This document shows positions 52,514-61,766 of a DNA stretch of 63,940 nt, one piece after another. Location of the stretch: positions 1-63,940 of the forward strand of contig JAFGSJ010000007.1 in the NCBI GenBank assembly GCA_016934675.1, in the 5' to 3' direction. How positions within the stretch are numbered: position 1 is the first letter of the stretch; each line of letters starts with the position of its first letter. The notes below the pieces were generated by a model. The model had not been told where the DNA came from. It did not search any database and worked only from the letters and a program-made list of their open reading frames with translations. This DNA is from a bacterium. Lineage in GTDB: Bacteria; CSSED10-310; JAFGSJ01. Both the position numbers and the translations under genes were made by a program.

Positions 52514-55225
52514 ATGACCGCTGAAAAACCTGTTCTTTATCTCATTGACGGGCATGGACTGATTTTCCGGGCCCATTTTGCCCTGATCCGCTCGCCCCTG
52601 TTTACATCCAAGGGATTCAATACCAGTGCCGTTTTTGGCTTTACCAATATGGTCCTGAAATTGGTCCGTGACCGCAAACCTGACTATCTGGCCATGGCCT
52701 TCGATATGAAGGGTGAGACCTTCCGCCATAAATTATTTGACGAGTACAAAGCCCATCGTCCCAAGACACCGCCCGAAATTATTGCTCAGGAACCGTATAT
52801 CCGTCGCGTGGTCCAGGCAATGAACATTCCCATCCTCGAGCGGGAGGGGTTCGAGGCCGATGATATCATCGCGACCCTCTCAGATCGGGCCCTGGCCGAG
52901 GGCTTCGATGTGCTGATCGTCACCAAGGACAAGGACGCTTTTCAGCTTATCTCGCCTCGGGTCAAGGTCCTGGCTCCCGCTAAAGGCATTTCCGAGCTCG
53001 AACTGATCGATGAACTGGGCGTCATGGCCAAATTCGGGGTCCGACCCGATCAGATCGTTGATTATCTCAGCCTGGTCGGCGATACGAGCGATAATGTGCC
53101 CGGCGTACCTTCAGTCGGCGAAAAAACAGCCACGGCCCTGCTCAAGCAATTCGATACACTCGAAAATATGTATGCCGGACTCGAACAAGTCAGTAAAACG
53201 AAATTACGTGAAACCCTGGCGACACACCATGAAGATGCATTCATGAGTAAACGCCTGATTGTTCTGGATCGTAACGTCCCGCTCGAACTTGACCCAAGCG
53301 CATTGAAAACGCGTGCCTTCGATAACGACAGCCTCCGCGACATTTTTCGCGAGCTCGAGTTCAAGGATATGATGAAACTGGTCGCGCCACAGGTTTCGGC
53401 CTCGTCACAGGATTATGTCTGCGTCGATACCGAGGAAAAACTCGAACAATTACTGGCACGACTGAAAAAGGTCCAATCCATGACACTTGATACCGAGACC
53501 GATAATATCAATCCACTGCAGGCGAACCTGGTCGGCATCTCTCTGTCCTATGCTCCGAATCAGGCCTACTATCTGCCCTGTGGGCATGAATTCGAACGGG
53601 AACGACAATTCGAGACCCGAACACTGCTCGATCGCTTGAAACCTTTTCTGAGCGATGCTTCTCTCACCAAAATCGGTCACAATATCAAGTATGACTGGGA
53701 AGTGTTCGAGCGTTACCAGATCACCCTGGCCGGGGTCAAGGGCGATACCATGCTGGCGGCCTATCTGATCGAACCGGAGCGGCGGAAGCATGATCTGGAC
53801 AGCTTGACTCTCAACTACCTGGACCAACAGAAAACACCGACCGAGGCCTTGATCGGCAAGGGGGCCAAAGCCATAACCATGGACCGCCTGCCCATCGATC
53901 AGGTCTGTCATTACTCGTGTGAAGACGCCGATACCACTTTCCGACTCAATCAGATTTTCCTGAACAAACTGGCTGAGCTCGATTTGAGCTCACTCTATGC
54001 CGAGGTCGAGGTCCCTCTCATTCCCGTTCTGATGCGGATGGAGCAGATCGGTGTCAAGCTCGATCTCCCCTTGCTCGAGAAACTCGAACAGGAATTTTCC
54101 CAACAATTGCATGAGTTTGAAGAAGCCATTTTTGCCGAAGCGGGTGAAACGTTCAATATCAATTCGCCCAAACAACTCAGTACCATTCTGTTTGAAAAAT
54201 TGCAGTATCCGACACGCGGTATCAAAAAAACGACCCTGGGCTATTCGACCGATGAAGCCAGTTTGCAAAAACTCATCCATCCGGGCGGCATGTTCCGGCA
54301 ATTACCGGAAATATTGCTGGATTATCGCAGTCTGACCAAACTGCTGAATACCTATGTCATCGCCCTCAAGACCATGGCTGATCCGACCACGCACCGGGTC
54401 CATACCAGTTATAACCAGACTGTGACCGAAACAGGCCGCTTGTCTTCATCCGACCCGAACCTGCAGAATATCCCGATCAGGACTGAGATGGGCCGCGAGA
54501 TCAGAAAAGCTTTTATCGCCGAAAATGAAGACTGGTGCATGCTCTCGGCCGATTACTCCCAGGTCGAATTGAGAATTCTGGCTGATATGGCCAATGATCA
54601 AAGTATGATCGAGGCCTTTCATCAGGGCCACGACATTCACGCGCATACCGCCGCTGAAGTCTTCAATGTCCCGCTCGAAAGTGTGACCGCGGAACAACGC
54701 CGTATGGCTAAAACCATCAATTTCGGCATCGATTACGGCATGACCGAGTGGGGCTTGTCCTCCCGGCTCAACATTCCGGTGAATAAAGCCCGAACCTATA
54801 TCAGTAATTACCTGGACCGTTACGCCGGCGTTCGTGCCTATATCGAACAAACAATTGCCTTCGCCAGACAACACGGTTTTGTTCAGACTTTACTCAATCG
54901 CCGCCGCTATTTACCTGATATCAATGCCCGACAGAAGAATGTCCGCGAAGCAGCGGAACGTAAAGCCATCAATATGCCCATCCAGGGTACGGCCGCTGAA
55001 TTGATAAAAAAGGCCATGATCACCATCCAGACCGAGCTCCAGACAGGCCACTATCAAACCAGAATGCTGTTACAGGTCCATGATGAACTCGTCTTCGAAG
55101 TTTTTAAACCCGAATTGGACCGGATCAGAACGCTCATCAAATCCAATATGGAAAACGCCATACATCTGAAAGTACCACTCAGCGTCGACATAGCCTGGGG
55201 CAATAACTGGGCAGAAGCACATTAG
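52514..55225 (+). CDS. polA: DNA polymerase I
   Basis: The 903-residue enzyme has three parts: a 5'-3' exonuclease (1-290; LIDGHGLIFRAHFAL, ADDIIATL, SLVGDTSDNVPG), a 3'-5' proofreading domain with intact DxE at Asp326-Glu328, and the polymerase (from about 490). In the polymerase, SADYSQVELRILA, RRMAKTINFGIDYGM and LLQVHDELVFEV hold the catalytic residues. All three activities should therefore be present, unlike Bacillus or Taq enzymes, which have lost proofreading. AAGTGAGGG precedes the ATG. coaE follows after 12 bases, a common pairing. Confidence 0.96.
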   Translation: MTAEKPVLYLIDGHGLIFRAHFALIRSPLFTSKGFNTSAVFGFTNMVLKLVRDRKPDYLAMAFDMKGETFRHKLFDEYKAHRPKTPPEIIAQEPYIRRVVQAMNIPILEREGFEADDIIATLSDRALAEGFDVLIVTKDKDAFQLISPRVKVLAPAKGISELELIDELGVMAKFGVRPDQIVDYLSLVGDTSDNVPGVPSVGEKTATALLKQFDTLENMYAGLEQVSKTKLRETLATHHEDAFMSKRLIVLDRNVPLELDPSALKTRAFDNDSLRDIFRELEFKDMMKLVAPQVSASSQDYVCVDTEEKLEQLLARLKKVQSMTLDTETDNINPLQANLVGISLSYAPNQAYYLPCGHEFERERQFETRTLLDRLKPFLSDASLTKIGHNIKYDWEVFERYQITLAGVKGDTMLAAYLIEPERRKHDLDSLTLNYLDQQKTPTEALIGKGAKAITMDRLPIDQVCHYSCEDADTTFRLNQIFLNKLAELDLSSLYAEVEVPLIPVLMRMEQIGVKLDLPLLEKLEQEFSQQLHEFEEAIFAEAGETFNINSPKQLSTILFEKLQYPTRGIKKTTLGYSTDEASLQKLIHPGGMFRQLPEILLDYRSLTKLLNTYVIALKTMADPTTHRVHTSYNQTVTETGRLSSSDPNLQNIPIRTEMGREIRKAFIAENEDWCMLSADYSQVELRILADMANDQSMIEAFHQGHDIHAHTAAEVFNVPLESVTAEQRRMAKTINFGIDYGMTEWGLSSRLNIPVNKARTYISNYLDRYAGVRAYIEQTIAFARQHGFVQTLLNRRRYLPDINARQKNVREAAERKAINMPIQGTAAELIKKAMITIQTELQTGHYQTRMLLQVHDELVFEVFKPELDRIRTLIKSNMENAIHLKVPLSVDIAWGNNWAEAH

Positions 55226-55237
55226 TGGGCACTCGAC

Positions 55238-55855
55238 ATGAGAAACCAACCGAAAATCGGGCTCACCGGCGGTATCGCTTCCGGCAAAAGCCTCGTAGCA
55301 TCGTTGTTTCGGGAATGTGGCTGCCGGATCATCGATGCCGATCAGATCGCTCATGATCTGATCAGGTCCGATCAGAAGGGCTACAAACCGCTGATCGAGG
55401 CTTTCGGACCCGACATATGCACCACCGACGGTGAAATTGACCGACCCAGACTTGGTGCGATCATTTTCCACGATCAGGCCAAACGCCATCTGATCAATTC
55501 TATCTTACACCCGCTCATTCGTGCCGAGATGCGGCGATTGTTCAGACTCTATGCTAAACAGGACCCGTCCAATCCGATCATCCATGATATTCCGCTCCTG
55601 ATCGAGACCGGTCTGTACAAAACCATGGACATCATCATTCTGGTCTATCTGGATCGCCAGGTCCAGCTCGAGCGTCTGGTCCGACGCGATGGTCTGTCCA
55701 CGGAAGCCGCTACCCAACTACTCGAAATTCAGATGCCCCTCGACCATAAACGCCCCTTCGCCACACACATTATCGATAATAATGGTTCGGTCGAACACAC
55801 CCGGAGTCAGGTCCAAACCCTCTACACATTTTTGCTTCAATCGAGGAATGGATAG
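55238..55855 (+). CDS. coaE: Dephospho-CoA kinase
   Basis: The 205-residue enzyme phosphorylates the 3'-hydroxyl of dephospho-CoA in the last step of coenzyme A synthesis. P-loop GLTGGIASGKS, DADQIAHDLI (the CoA-binding loop) and HDIPLLIETGLY are typical. It is of normal length and lies 12 bases after polA, almost certainly in the same transcript. Confidence 0.93.
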   Translation: MRNQPKIGLTGGIASGKSLVASLFRECGCRIIDADQIAHDLIRSDQKGYKPLIEAFGPDICTTDGEIDRPRLGAIIFHDQAKRHLINSILHPLIRAEMRRLFRLYAKQDPSNPIIHDIPLLIETGLYKTMDIIILVYLDRQVQLERLVRRDGLSTEAATQLLEIQMPLDHKRPFATHIIDNNGSVEHTRSQVQTLYTFLLQSRNG

Positions 55856-56247
55856 ACCCTGTTGCGGCCAACCATGCTATCGTCCCAGCCGAAAAGGTGG
55901 ACCATTCCAGTCAGGCGAACTCGTGAGCCATAATCGTGGTTCGCGATCCAATGCTTTATATGACCGACACTTTTCGGATGTATCGTTAGTGGGAATGAAT
56001 TCTGTTAGCACCAGATCAGAGTCCTCAAAATTTTTAACGGTCCCATTTTAGGCATAGGTCCAGTCTAATTTTTATGAAGAGAGACAGGTCAATGCAAATC
56101 GAAAGCAATCATTTTTTTAGGGGACCGGAAAACAATTGAAAGGGGGAAGTGAAATTGCTCATTCTTCTCAACTATTATTGTATGGCCTTGGTATCATTGT
56201 AATCATCTTTGATCGGTTTTCACACACCATTCAACAGGAGAGAGCAT
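55856..56247. other. Intergenic region after coaE
   Basis: No gene, promoter of good quality, terminator or repeat is visible. The stretch leads to the ribosome site GGAGAG before 56248. Confidence 0.4.
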
Positions 56248-57816
56248 ATGAAATGCAAGATTATCGCAATCGCTATTTTCAGTTTGATCGTCTGCAGTTG
56301 CACGAGCGAGCAAGATGATGATGAAATACAGACCCTTTCGGCAGTTCAAACCGACTGGTCAGGCGGTCCTGGGGTGACGGGACCGGTTTCTGAATGGTCA
56401 AACAGATTCGCGGAGGCCAGCAATATTTCTTGGTCGGGTGAGCAGGAGTCATTATCACTCAGTCCGGGCTTAGCCACGGCTCATGATGTAACCACAACCT
56501 TTGGCGAGCCGGCGGGCGTGATTTGTGCCGATTTGGATGGCGATAATGACCAGGATGTGGTCTCCGTCGCATTTAGCGGTGATGAAGTGGCCTGGTTTGA
56601 AAATGACGGCAATGGTGAAGGCTGGAACAAACACATTATTGCCAGCGGTTTTGTGGGAACTGTCAGCCTGTGTGCCGTAAATCTGGATGGTGACAATGAT
56701 CTCGACATAGTCGCTACCGCGGAGGAAGCTCATACTGTTTCCTGGTGGGCCAATGACGGTACGGGCATCGGTTGGACGGAAGTTGTGATCGATGACTCCG
56801 CACACGGACCATTTTCAGTGCAAGCTGCCGATTTTGATGGCGATGGTGACCAGGACCTGGTCTCGGCAATCAATAACGATAGCCAGGTAGTCTGGTATGA
56901 GAATCTGGATGGTGCTGGCCAACACTTTGAAAAGCATATTTTGCCTGAAAGTGCGGCCGGGGCGTGGTGTGCGGTAGCACGGGACATGGATAACGATCAG
57001 GATGCAGATATTGTGGCAGTCGCATTTAGCGCCAACAGCGTCTTCTGGTATGAGAACAACGGCAACGGAAGCAGTTGGACACAACAATTGATCGATAACA
57101 CCTTTCCAAAACCGGTTCATGTCCGGGCTGAGGATATCAACGGCGATCAACTGATCGATGTGGCAGCCGTCTCGTACTCAGGCGATTTGGCCTGGTGGGA
57201 GAACAATGGTAGCGGTGAATGGTTGAAGCATATGGTGGTCACCGAGCTCGATCTGCCATTTTCGATCCGGATCGAGGACCTTGATGGCGATGACGACCGG
57301 GACCTGCTTGCGAATGAGCGGAATGCCGATAAAATCTGGTGGTATGAAAACGCTATCGGGAACGGTGAGTTCTGGATCCCCCATCTGATCGACGAGACAG
57401 GTGATGGGCCTAACGACGTGTCAGTGGGCTTTGTCGATAATGATGACTCGCTCGATGTCCTTGCATCCTATTCATGGGATCATGCGATCCGATGGTACCG
57501 ACTGGGCGAGAACTATCTCGATACAGGAGAACTCGAATCATCAATTCTCGATCTCGGTGAAACAGCCTATACGTGGAAACAGATCGAGTGGGATTGCCAA
57601 ACACCACCAGGAACTTCTATTCAGATTCAAGTGCGGGCATCAGCCGATTCTACCAATATGAATGATTGGATGATCATAGCCAACTCTGGCGATCTGCTCT
57701 CGGATTATCTGGCCGGGAGTGATCGATACTTCCAGTATCGTCTGGTTTTAAAGAGCACCGACCAGACCGCATCACCCCAATTTAATACAATATCAATTCA
57801 CTGGGAACAGGAGTAG
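56248..57816 (+). CDS. FG-GAP/VCBS repeat lipoprotein
   Basis: The 522-residue protein has a lipobox (LIVCSC) after a short hydrophobic stretch. Then come seven repeats of about 50 residues with calcium-binding loops, e.g. DLDGDNDQDVV, NLDGDNDLDIV, DFDGDGDQDLV, DLDGDDDRDLL. Each is followed by WWENDG or WYENxGNG. This is a seven-bladed FG-GAP propeller. The last 110 residues (TYSWKQIEWD-like strand, then SIQIQVRASADS) form a beta-sandwich. The start at 56248 has GGAGAG upstream. It is a single-gene unit. Surface binding is likely; the ligand is unknown. Confidence 0.85.
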   Translation: MKCKIIAIAIFSLIVCSCTSEQDDDEIQTLSAVQTDWSGGPGVTGPVSEWSNRFAEASNISWSGEQESLSLSPGLATAHDVTTTFGEPAGVICADLDGDNDQDVVSVAFSGDEVAWFENDGNGEGWNKHIIASGFVGTVSLCAVNLDGDNDLDIVATAEEAHTVSWWANDGTGIGWTEVVIDDSAHGPFSVQAADFDGDGDQDLVSAINNDSQVVWYENLDGAGQHFEKHILPESAAGAWCAVARDMDNDQDADIVAVAFSANSVFWYENNGNGSSWTQQLIDNTFPKPVHVRAEDINGDQLIDVAAVSYSGDLAWWENNGSGEWLKHMVVTELDLPFSIRIEDLDGDDDRDLLANERNADKIWWYENAIGNGEFWIPHLIDETGDGPNDVSVGFVDNDDSLDVLASYSWDHAIRWYRLGENYLDTGELESSILDLGETAYTWKQIEWDCQTPPGTSIQIQVRASADSTNMNDWMIIANSGDLLSDYLAGSDRYFQYRLVLKSTDQTASPQFNTISIHWEQE

Positions 57817-57996
57817 AAAAGCAGAATTAACTCATCGAGAAGCTGTGTCTCACGATGTCTATTGATTGCCAGTCATACTTGTTCTTGTATCACTGAAAGA
57901 AACATTTGAACATGTGCGTGTCTGCCATTCGCGCATACTACGAACGAGACCATTGCCCATCGATGATTACAAATACAATTATTTCGGATCAGTGTT

Positions 57997-58371
57997 TTAT
58001 TTTTTAATTGCTTCCGTCATTTTTGCACTGGTCGTGGGCAGAAGCACGTTGAGCAGTAATCCGATCTGTATTTTTACTGTATCGCACAACATTCCCCACA
58101 GATAATCCTTGCCGAGATAACTGATCACGACTATTTTGTTCCCCGTTAATTCGAGCATGAAGAAATTGGCAATTGGGGGAAACTTCGAGGTCTCGAGACT
58201 CTTGTCGATTTGTTCACTCAAACGATTGAACAAAGCGGTTGCGGAAGCTTGAGAGTTGTGGCCCAGGATACTTTGGGCTCCAGCCCGCGGCCAGATATCC
58301 GATGCTATCAACCCGTCTCCTGCTTCTTTTTTGAATTCTTCAAACGCTTCTTTCAGTTTTCCGAGGTTCAT
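57997..58371 (-). CDS. Possible internally initiated Roadblock-like protein (124 aa)
   Basis: Within the response regulator gene an ATG at 58371 is preceded by AAAGGAGG (58383-58376) four bases upstream. The frame would give exactly the same length (124 residues) as the separate gene at 59258. Whether this start is used is an inference; the sequence shows only site and frame. Confidence 0.5.
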   Translation of the reverse strand: MNLGKLKEAFEEFKKEAGDGLIASDIWPRAGAQSILGHNSQASATALFNRLSEQIDKSLETSKFPPIANFFMLELTGNKIVVISYLGKDYLWGMLCDTVKIQIGLLLNVLLPTTSAKMTEAIKK

Positions 58372-59130
58372 AGTACCTCCTTTGAGCGGTTGTTCCGCCG
58401 GGTTTGAATGTTCCGGGATCAAGGTATCACCATTTGAATCCACTTGCGTACGCAAGGCTTCATCCTTGAGACGCATTGCTTCAAAGATAAAGAAATTAAC
58501 AGCATTGTTGATTTTGGGACCGGTACTTCGTTCCAGCCGGGTCAACTCGATCCGAGGTTCACACCAGGAAAAAATCTCGAGGGCTGCAGCTTCACCCTGC
58601 AACCAGCCATACCGTGCTCCCACGAGTTTTCCCGATTTGAAATAAAGAAAGCCGCTGGCTTCACCGGCCGCGGCGTGCAAGGTACACGTTTTCTGCTCCA
58701 ACTCGATAAGCTGCACGAACGAAGTAAGGCTGATGCCACGCAGATAACCTTCGGACGGATGTTCGAATTCCGCGAGGATCGCACGGACAAGCGTATCGAT
58801 ATCCAGAGGCTTTTCGAGATAAGTATAGGGATAGAGCCGACGCAGATCGCCTTCGATTTTAGGCGTGCCGAATGCAGTCATGACGATCGTTGGTAATGCT
58901 CGACCACGTTTGCTCAGTTCGGCCAGCAGTTCGAATCCATCCATTACCGGCATGTTAAGGTCAGTCACCAGCAGATCAATTGTTTCACTTTCTATGATTT
59001 CCAATGCTTCCCGACCATGCTTGGCCGTGCGAATAGAGAATTGATCGGCATACACTTCGAGCCCGGTCAACGCGGATTGTAGAAAAGATTTCTCATCATC
59101 GACAAGAAGAACGTGTTTTTTATCATTCAT
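57997..59130 (-). CDS. Response regulator: receiver-DUF4388-Roadblock-like domain
   Basis: The 377-residue protein has an intact receiver (Asp11-Asp12, phospho-acceptor Asp57 in VTDLNMP, Thr in VMTAFG, Lys in LEKPLD). A DUF4388/PATAN domain follows at about 125-225 (GYLRGISLTSFVQLIELEQK, FLYFKSGKLVGARYG). From Met254 a 124-residue C-terminal domain starts that is 113/124 identical to the stand-alone protein at 59258. This domain has the alternating pattern of Roadblock/LC7 folds. AAAGGAGG lies four bases before the Met254 codon, so a separate short form may be made. It is downstream of the histidine kinase and stand-alone gene on the same strand. Confidence 0.88.
   Translation of the reverse strand: MNDKKHVLLVDDEKSFLQSALTGLEVYADQFSIRTAKHGREALEIIESETIDLLVTDLNMPVMDGFELLAELSKRGRALPTIVMTAFGTPKIEGDLRRLYPYTYLEKPLDIDTLVRAILAEFEHPSEGYLRGISLTSFVQLIELEQKTCTLHAAAGEASGFLYFKSGKLVGARYGWLQGEAAALEIFSWCEPRIELTRLERSTGPKINNAVNFFIFEAMRLKDEALRTQVDSNGDTLIPEHSNPAEQPLKGGTMNLGKLKEAFEEFKKEAGDGLIASDIWPRAGAQSILGHNSQASATALFNRLSEQIDKSLETSKFPPIANFFMLELTGNKIVVISYLGKDYLWGMLCDTVKIQIGLLLNVLLPTTSAKMTEAIKK
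58371..58383 (-). promoter_or_regulatory. In-frame Shine-Dalgarno inside the response regulator gene
   Basis: AAAGGAGG on the minus strand at 58383-58376 followed by TACT and ATG. The same motif, changed by two bases to AAAGGAGG-CGCT-ATG, precedes the stand-alone copy at 59632. Confidence 0.6.
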
Positions 59131-59257
59131 GCAATTCTTGCCTCATACAGAGCGTTCATGACCACAACTCTACTTTCAAAAAAGTCCGGGACTACCACTA
59201 CCAAAACAGACAGCGTGTCGTTATGCACTCTCAGGGTCTGTTTCTTCGATCAATTCA

Positions 59258-59632
59258 TTATGCATTGATTGCTTCCGTCATTTTTGTACTGGTCATGGGC
59301 AGAAGCACGTTGAGGAGTAAGCCGATTTGAAGTTTAGAGGTATCGCACAATATTCCCCACAGATAATCCTTGCCGAGATAACTGATCACGACGGCTTTGT
59401 TTCCCACTAATTCAAGCATAAAAAAACGGGCAATTGGGGGAAACTTCGAGGTCTCGAGACTCTTGTCGATTTGTTCGCTTAAACGATTGAACAATGCGGT
59501 TGCGGAAGCTTGAGAGTTGTGGCCCAGGATACTTTGGGCCCCAGCCCGCGGCCAGATATCCGATGCTATCAATCCGTCTCCTGCATCCTTTTTGAATTCT
59601 TCAAAGGCTTCTTTCAGTTTTCCGAGGTTCAT
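59258..59632 (-). CDS. Stand-alone Roadblock/LC7-like protein (124 aa)
   Basis: This small protein is a near-identical duplicate (11 differences in 124) of the C-terminal domain of the response regulator encoded next to it. Its strands FFMLELVGNKAVVISYLG and the following amphipathic helix GILCDTSKLQIGLLLNVLL fit a Roadblock/LC7 fold, which regulates small Ras-like GTPases such as MglA. No GTPase gene is in the window. The start at 59632 follows AAAGGAGG by four bases. It lies between the histidine kinase and response regulator genes on the same strand. Confidence 0.8.
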   Translation of the reverse strand: MNLGKLKEAFEEFKKDAGDGLIASDIWPRAGAQSILGHNSQASATALFNRLSEQIDKSLETSKFPPIARFFMLELVGNKAVVISYLGKDYLWGILCDTSKLQIGLLLNVLLPMTSTKMTEAINA

Positions 59633-59854
59633 AGCGCCTCCTTTGAGCGGTAATCCCGCCATGTTAGATTGTTTCAGAAGAGTGACTCAGTTTTGAGTTG
59701 CTCATTCAGACCCATCTTGCTCCGTGATGGGGTTATCTTCGAACTCTAATATACAATTGTTAGAACATGATCGAGAACATTTCGAGACCTGGGTAAGATC
59801 GTTGTCATCTCAATCAATCACAACCTCCATACGTTTATATAAATCCATCTCTCA

Positions 59855-60886
59855 TTATTGAGGTAAAACCAATTGAACAATTGTCCCAATACCTTCTTGA
59901 CTCTGTATCGAAATCTCGCAATTCATGCTCAAGAGCATCTTTTTCGAGATCATGAGCCCCAAACCTGATCCTTTACGCTTGGTCGTGCGGAAGGGCTGAA
60001 AAAGATGTGCAATTTGTTCTTCGGTCATACCAACGCCGTTATCTCGTATTTCCAGGACCGAAAAGCCATTACCCAGACTGGTTTTAAGAATGATTTCGGG
60101 CTGACTGCACTCGTCGAGAGCATCTGCGGCATTTGTCACCAGATTCAACATGACCTGATGCAGAGCTCGAGGATCAATCTTGACCTTCGGATTGACCACG
60201 TTAGACTGAAATCGTACGATGATGTTCCGCTTTTTAAGGTCAGGTAAGACCAGATCGAGAAAACGATGAATAAAATCATTGAGCTCAATCTCGACTATGT
60301 CCAGTTGCTCATACATAGAGAAGCTTTTGAGAGATCGTAACAGATATTCAACCCGTTTGATCTCTTCATTCATCCGTTCAATGTAATCACGAAGTTCGGT
60401 TTGACTGACAGTTTGCCAATTCATATTTTTCAAGACACTCAAGGTCATTTTAATGGAATTGATCGGATTACCCAGTTCGTGACGAATGCCGGAAAAGGCA
60501 TATCCCAATTGGTCCATAAGATTGACCGCTTCTGCAATGGATTCGAGACGGCGCTTTTCCGTGATGTCTCGAAAGAGAATACACACGAACCCACCGGGAA
60601 GTTGATACTTGGAATAGCCGATGATTTCACCTCCCGTTTGCACGGAAACCAAATCCATGAGTGTCGGCGCATCCTTATCGAGTCCCTCGTGAAATATATT
60701 CGATAACGCGGCATAACTGCTTGTCTCAATTCTTACTCCCAATACCTGTTTGGCGAACGAATTCACGAACACAACACGTTGGTTGGATGGATCGAGTATG
60801 ATCAGGGCCATCTCCACATGCTCGATCACGGCACGGAGAACGGTTTCGCCAACATCATTATATGTCAAACTGCTGTCCGGGTCCAT
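59855..60886 (-). CDS. PAS-containing histidine kinase
   Basis: The 343-residue soluble kinase has a PAS domain (about 15-115). The H box has the phospho-acceptor His136 (SGIRHELGNPINSI), and a HATPase domain follows with N-box NLVTNAADAL and G-boxes EIRDNGVGM and GSGLGLMISKK. It belongs to the NtrB-like group (HELGNP). The natural partner is the response regulator encoded downstream on the same strand, with the Roadblock-like gene between. The signal is unknown; no haem- or flavin-binding motif could be recognised in the PAS. Confidence 0.9.
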   Translation of the reverse strand: MDPDSSLTYNDVGETVLRAVIEHVEMALIILDPSNQRVVFVNSFAKQVLGVRIETSSYAALSNIFHEGLDKDAPTLMDLVSVQTGGEIIGYSKYQLPGGFVCILFRDITEKRRLESIAEAVNLMDQLGYAFSGIRHELGNPINSIKMTLSVLKNMNWQTVSQTELRDYIERMNEEIKRVEYLLRSLKSFSMYEQLDIVEIELNDFIHRFLDLVLPDLKKRNIIVRFQSNVVNPKVKIDPRALHQVMLNLVTNAADALDECSQPEIILKTSLGNGFSVLEIRDNGVGMTEEQIAHLFQPFRTTKRKGSGLGLMISKKMLLSMNCEISIQSQEGIGTIVQLVLPQ

Positions 60887-61080
60887 GTGTTGATCGCTTT
60901 ATTCAAGATTGAAAAGTCAATTGTGGACTACATGAAACAAACATTCATCCAAGCAGAATATCATCTTCTCTTTCCCAATATACGTCCATAATGACAACAA
61001 ATCCACAGAACACATGAAATGTTTTTTTCAGGGAATAATGAGATACACAATATGTATCATGGCTCAATCTGAGAATATCC

Positions 61081-61200
61081 TGTCCCCCTTTGGAGGCTTT
61101 ACTCTCTTCCTGTCCCCCTTTGGGGGCTTTACTCTCTTCCTGTCCCCCTTTGGAGGCTTTACTCTCTTCCTGTCCCCCTTTGGAGGCTTTACTCTCTTCC
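61081..61200 (+). repeat. Four tandem copies of a 30-bp repeat
   Basis: Each unit begins TGTCCCCCTTTGGAGG and ends CTCTCTTCC. Copies at 61081, 61111, 61141 and 61171 differ at one base. A degenerate fifth (61201-61215) runs into GGAGGGGGCCGGGGGG. There are no spacers, so this is not a CRISPR array. The repeat is open in all four units (reading frame Leu-Ser-Pro-Phe-Gly-Gly-Phe-Thr-Leu-Phe), which probably is a coincidence of a 30-base period. Confidence 0.85.
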
Positions 61201-61385
61201 TATCCCCTTTGGAGGGGGCCGGGGGGAGGACTTCACCGGATGCTGCCTACTCTTCGATGACTGCCTCGAGGGCAACACCTGTTTCCCGCCCGATTGGGCT
61301 CGGGGCAGGCTGACTCATGTCTTTTTTGTCCTTCTGCCGATCGCGCGCATGTTTGGTCATTCCTTGGTAGAATTCCACCCCCCGA

Positions 61386-61401
61386 CCCCCGCCAGCGGGG
61401 G
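61386..61401. repeat. GC-rich hairpin
   Basis: CCCCCGC and GCGGGGG pair over 7 bp with a two-base loop. It looks like a small REP-like element in an otherwise AT-rich setting. Confidence 0.5.
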
Positions 61402-61720
61402 ACAGAGCCGGTTTACGGCCCAAAACACGATACTCATCACGTTCGAAGTCAGACCTCGTCCCTTCTTCTCAAAATAGTGATGAAATTGGATCAGGTTAAC
61501 ACGATCCACCCCGGACAGTTGTACCAGCTTGTACGTTAACCTGAATTCGGATCACAATCAGCACAAATCCGTCTTTCTTTTGAGAGAAAAAACACTCCTC
61601 CTTCGGACCCAACGCACCATTGTCTCAACGTTCACCACTTTTTAGCAACTTTTGAGCTCAAAAATCGCAATGTGCCATACCCAACAACCAGACGACTGCC
61701 CCGCTGAAAATCCTCTACTA

Positions 61721-61762
61721 AAGGATAGATTGTGGTTCGTTTCACTCTCACAATCTATCCTT
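61721..61762. repeat. Perfect 14-bp inverted repeat beside an integron-like core site
   Basis: AAGGATAGATTGTG (61721-61734) and CACAATCTATCCTT (61749-61762) flank 14 bases. On the minus strand it begins five bases after GCATAAC (61773-61767). It could be the attC stem of the methyltransferase unit with a decayed right core, or a terminator of that gene. Confidence 0.6.
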
Positions 61763-61766
61763 ATTC

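Larger units (their letters stand above)
58000..59650 (-). repeat. Duplicated gene segment (two copies of about 390 bp)
   Basis: Copy one occupies about 57997-58395 and copy two about 59258-59655. They include the ribosome site and some 20 bases upstream of it. Long stretches of nucleotide identity, e.g. around 58175-58300 and 59436-59560, show that the duplication is recent. Confidence 0.8.

Noticed and set aside
53450..53911. A 153-codon leftward open frame
   Set aside because: It lies inside polA antisense to the proofreading domain and shows no domain or start signal.
61081..61200. Possible CRISPR array
   Set aside because: Repeats follow each other without spacers and no cas gene is near.
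61014..61313. A 99-codon frame running through the 30-bp repeats
   Set aside because: The repeat length is a multiple of three, so it stays open by chance. The product is four copies of a decapeptide with no ribosome site.
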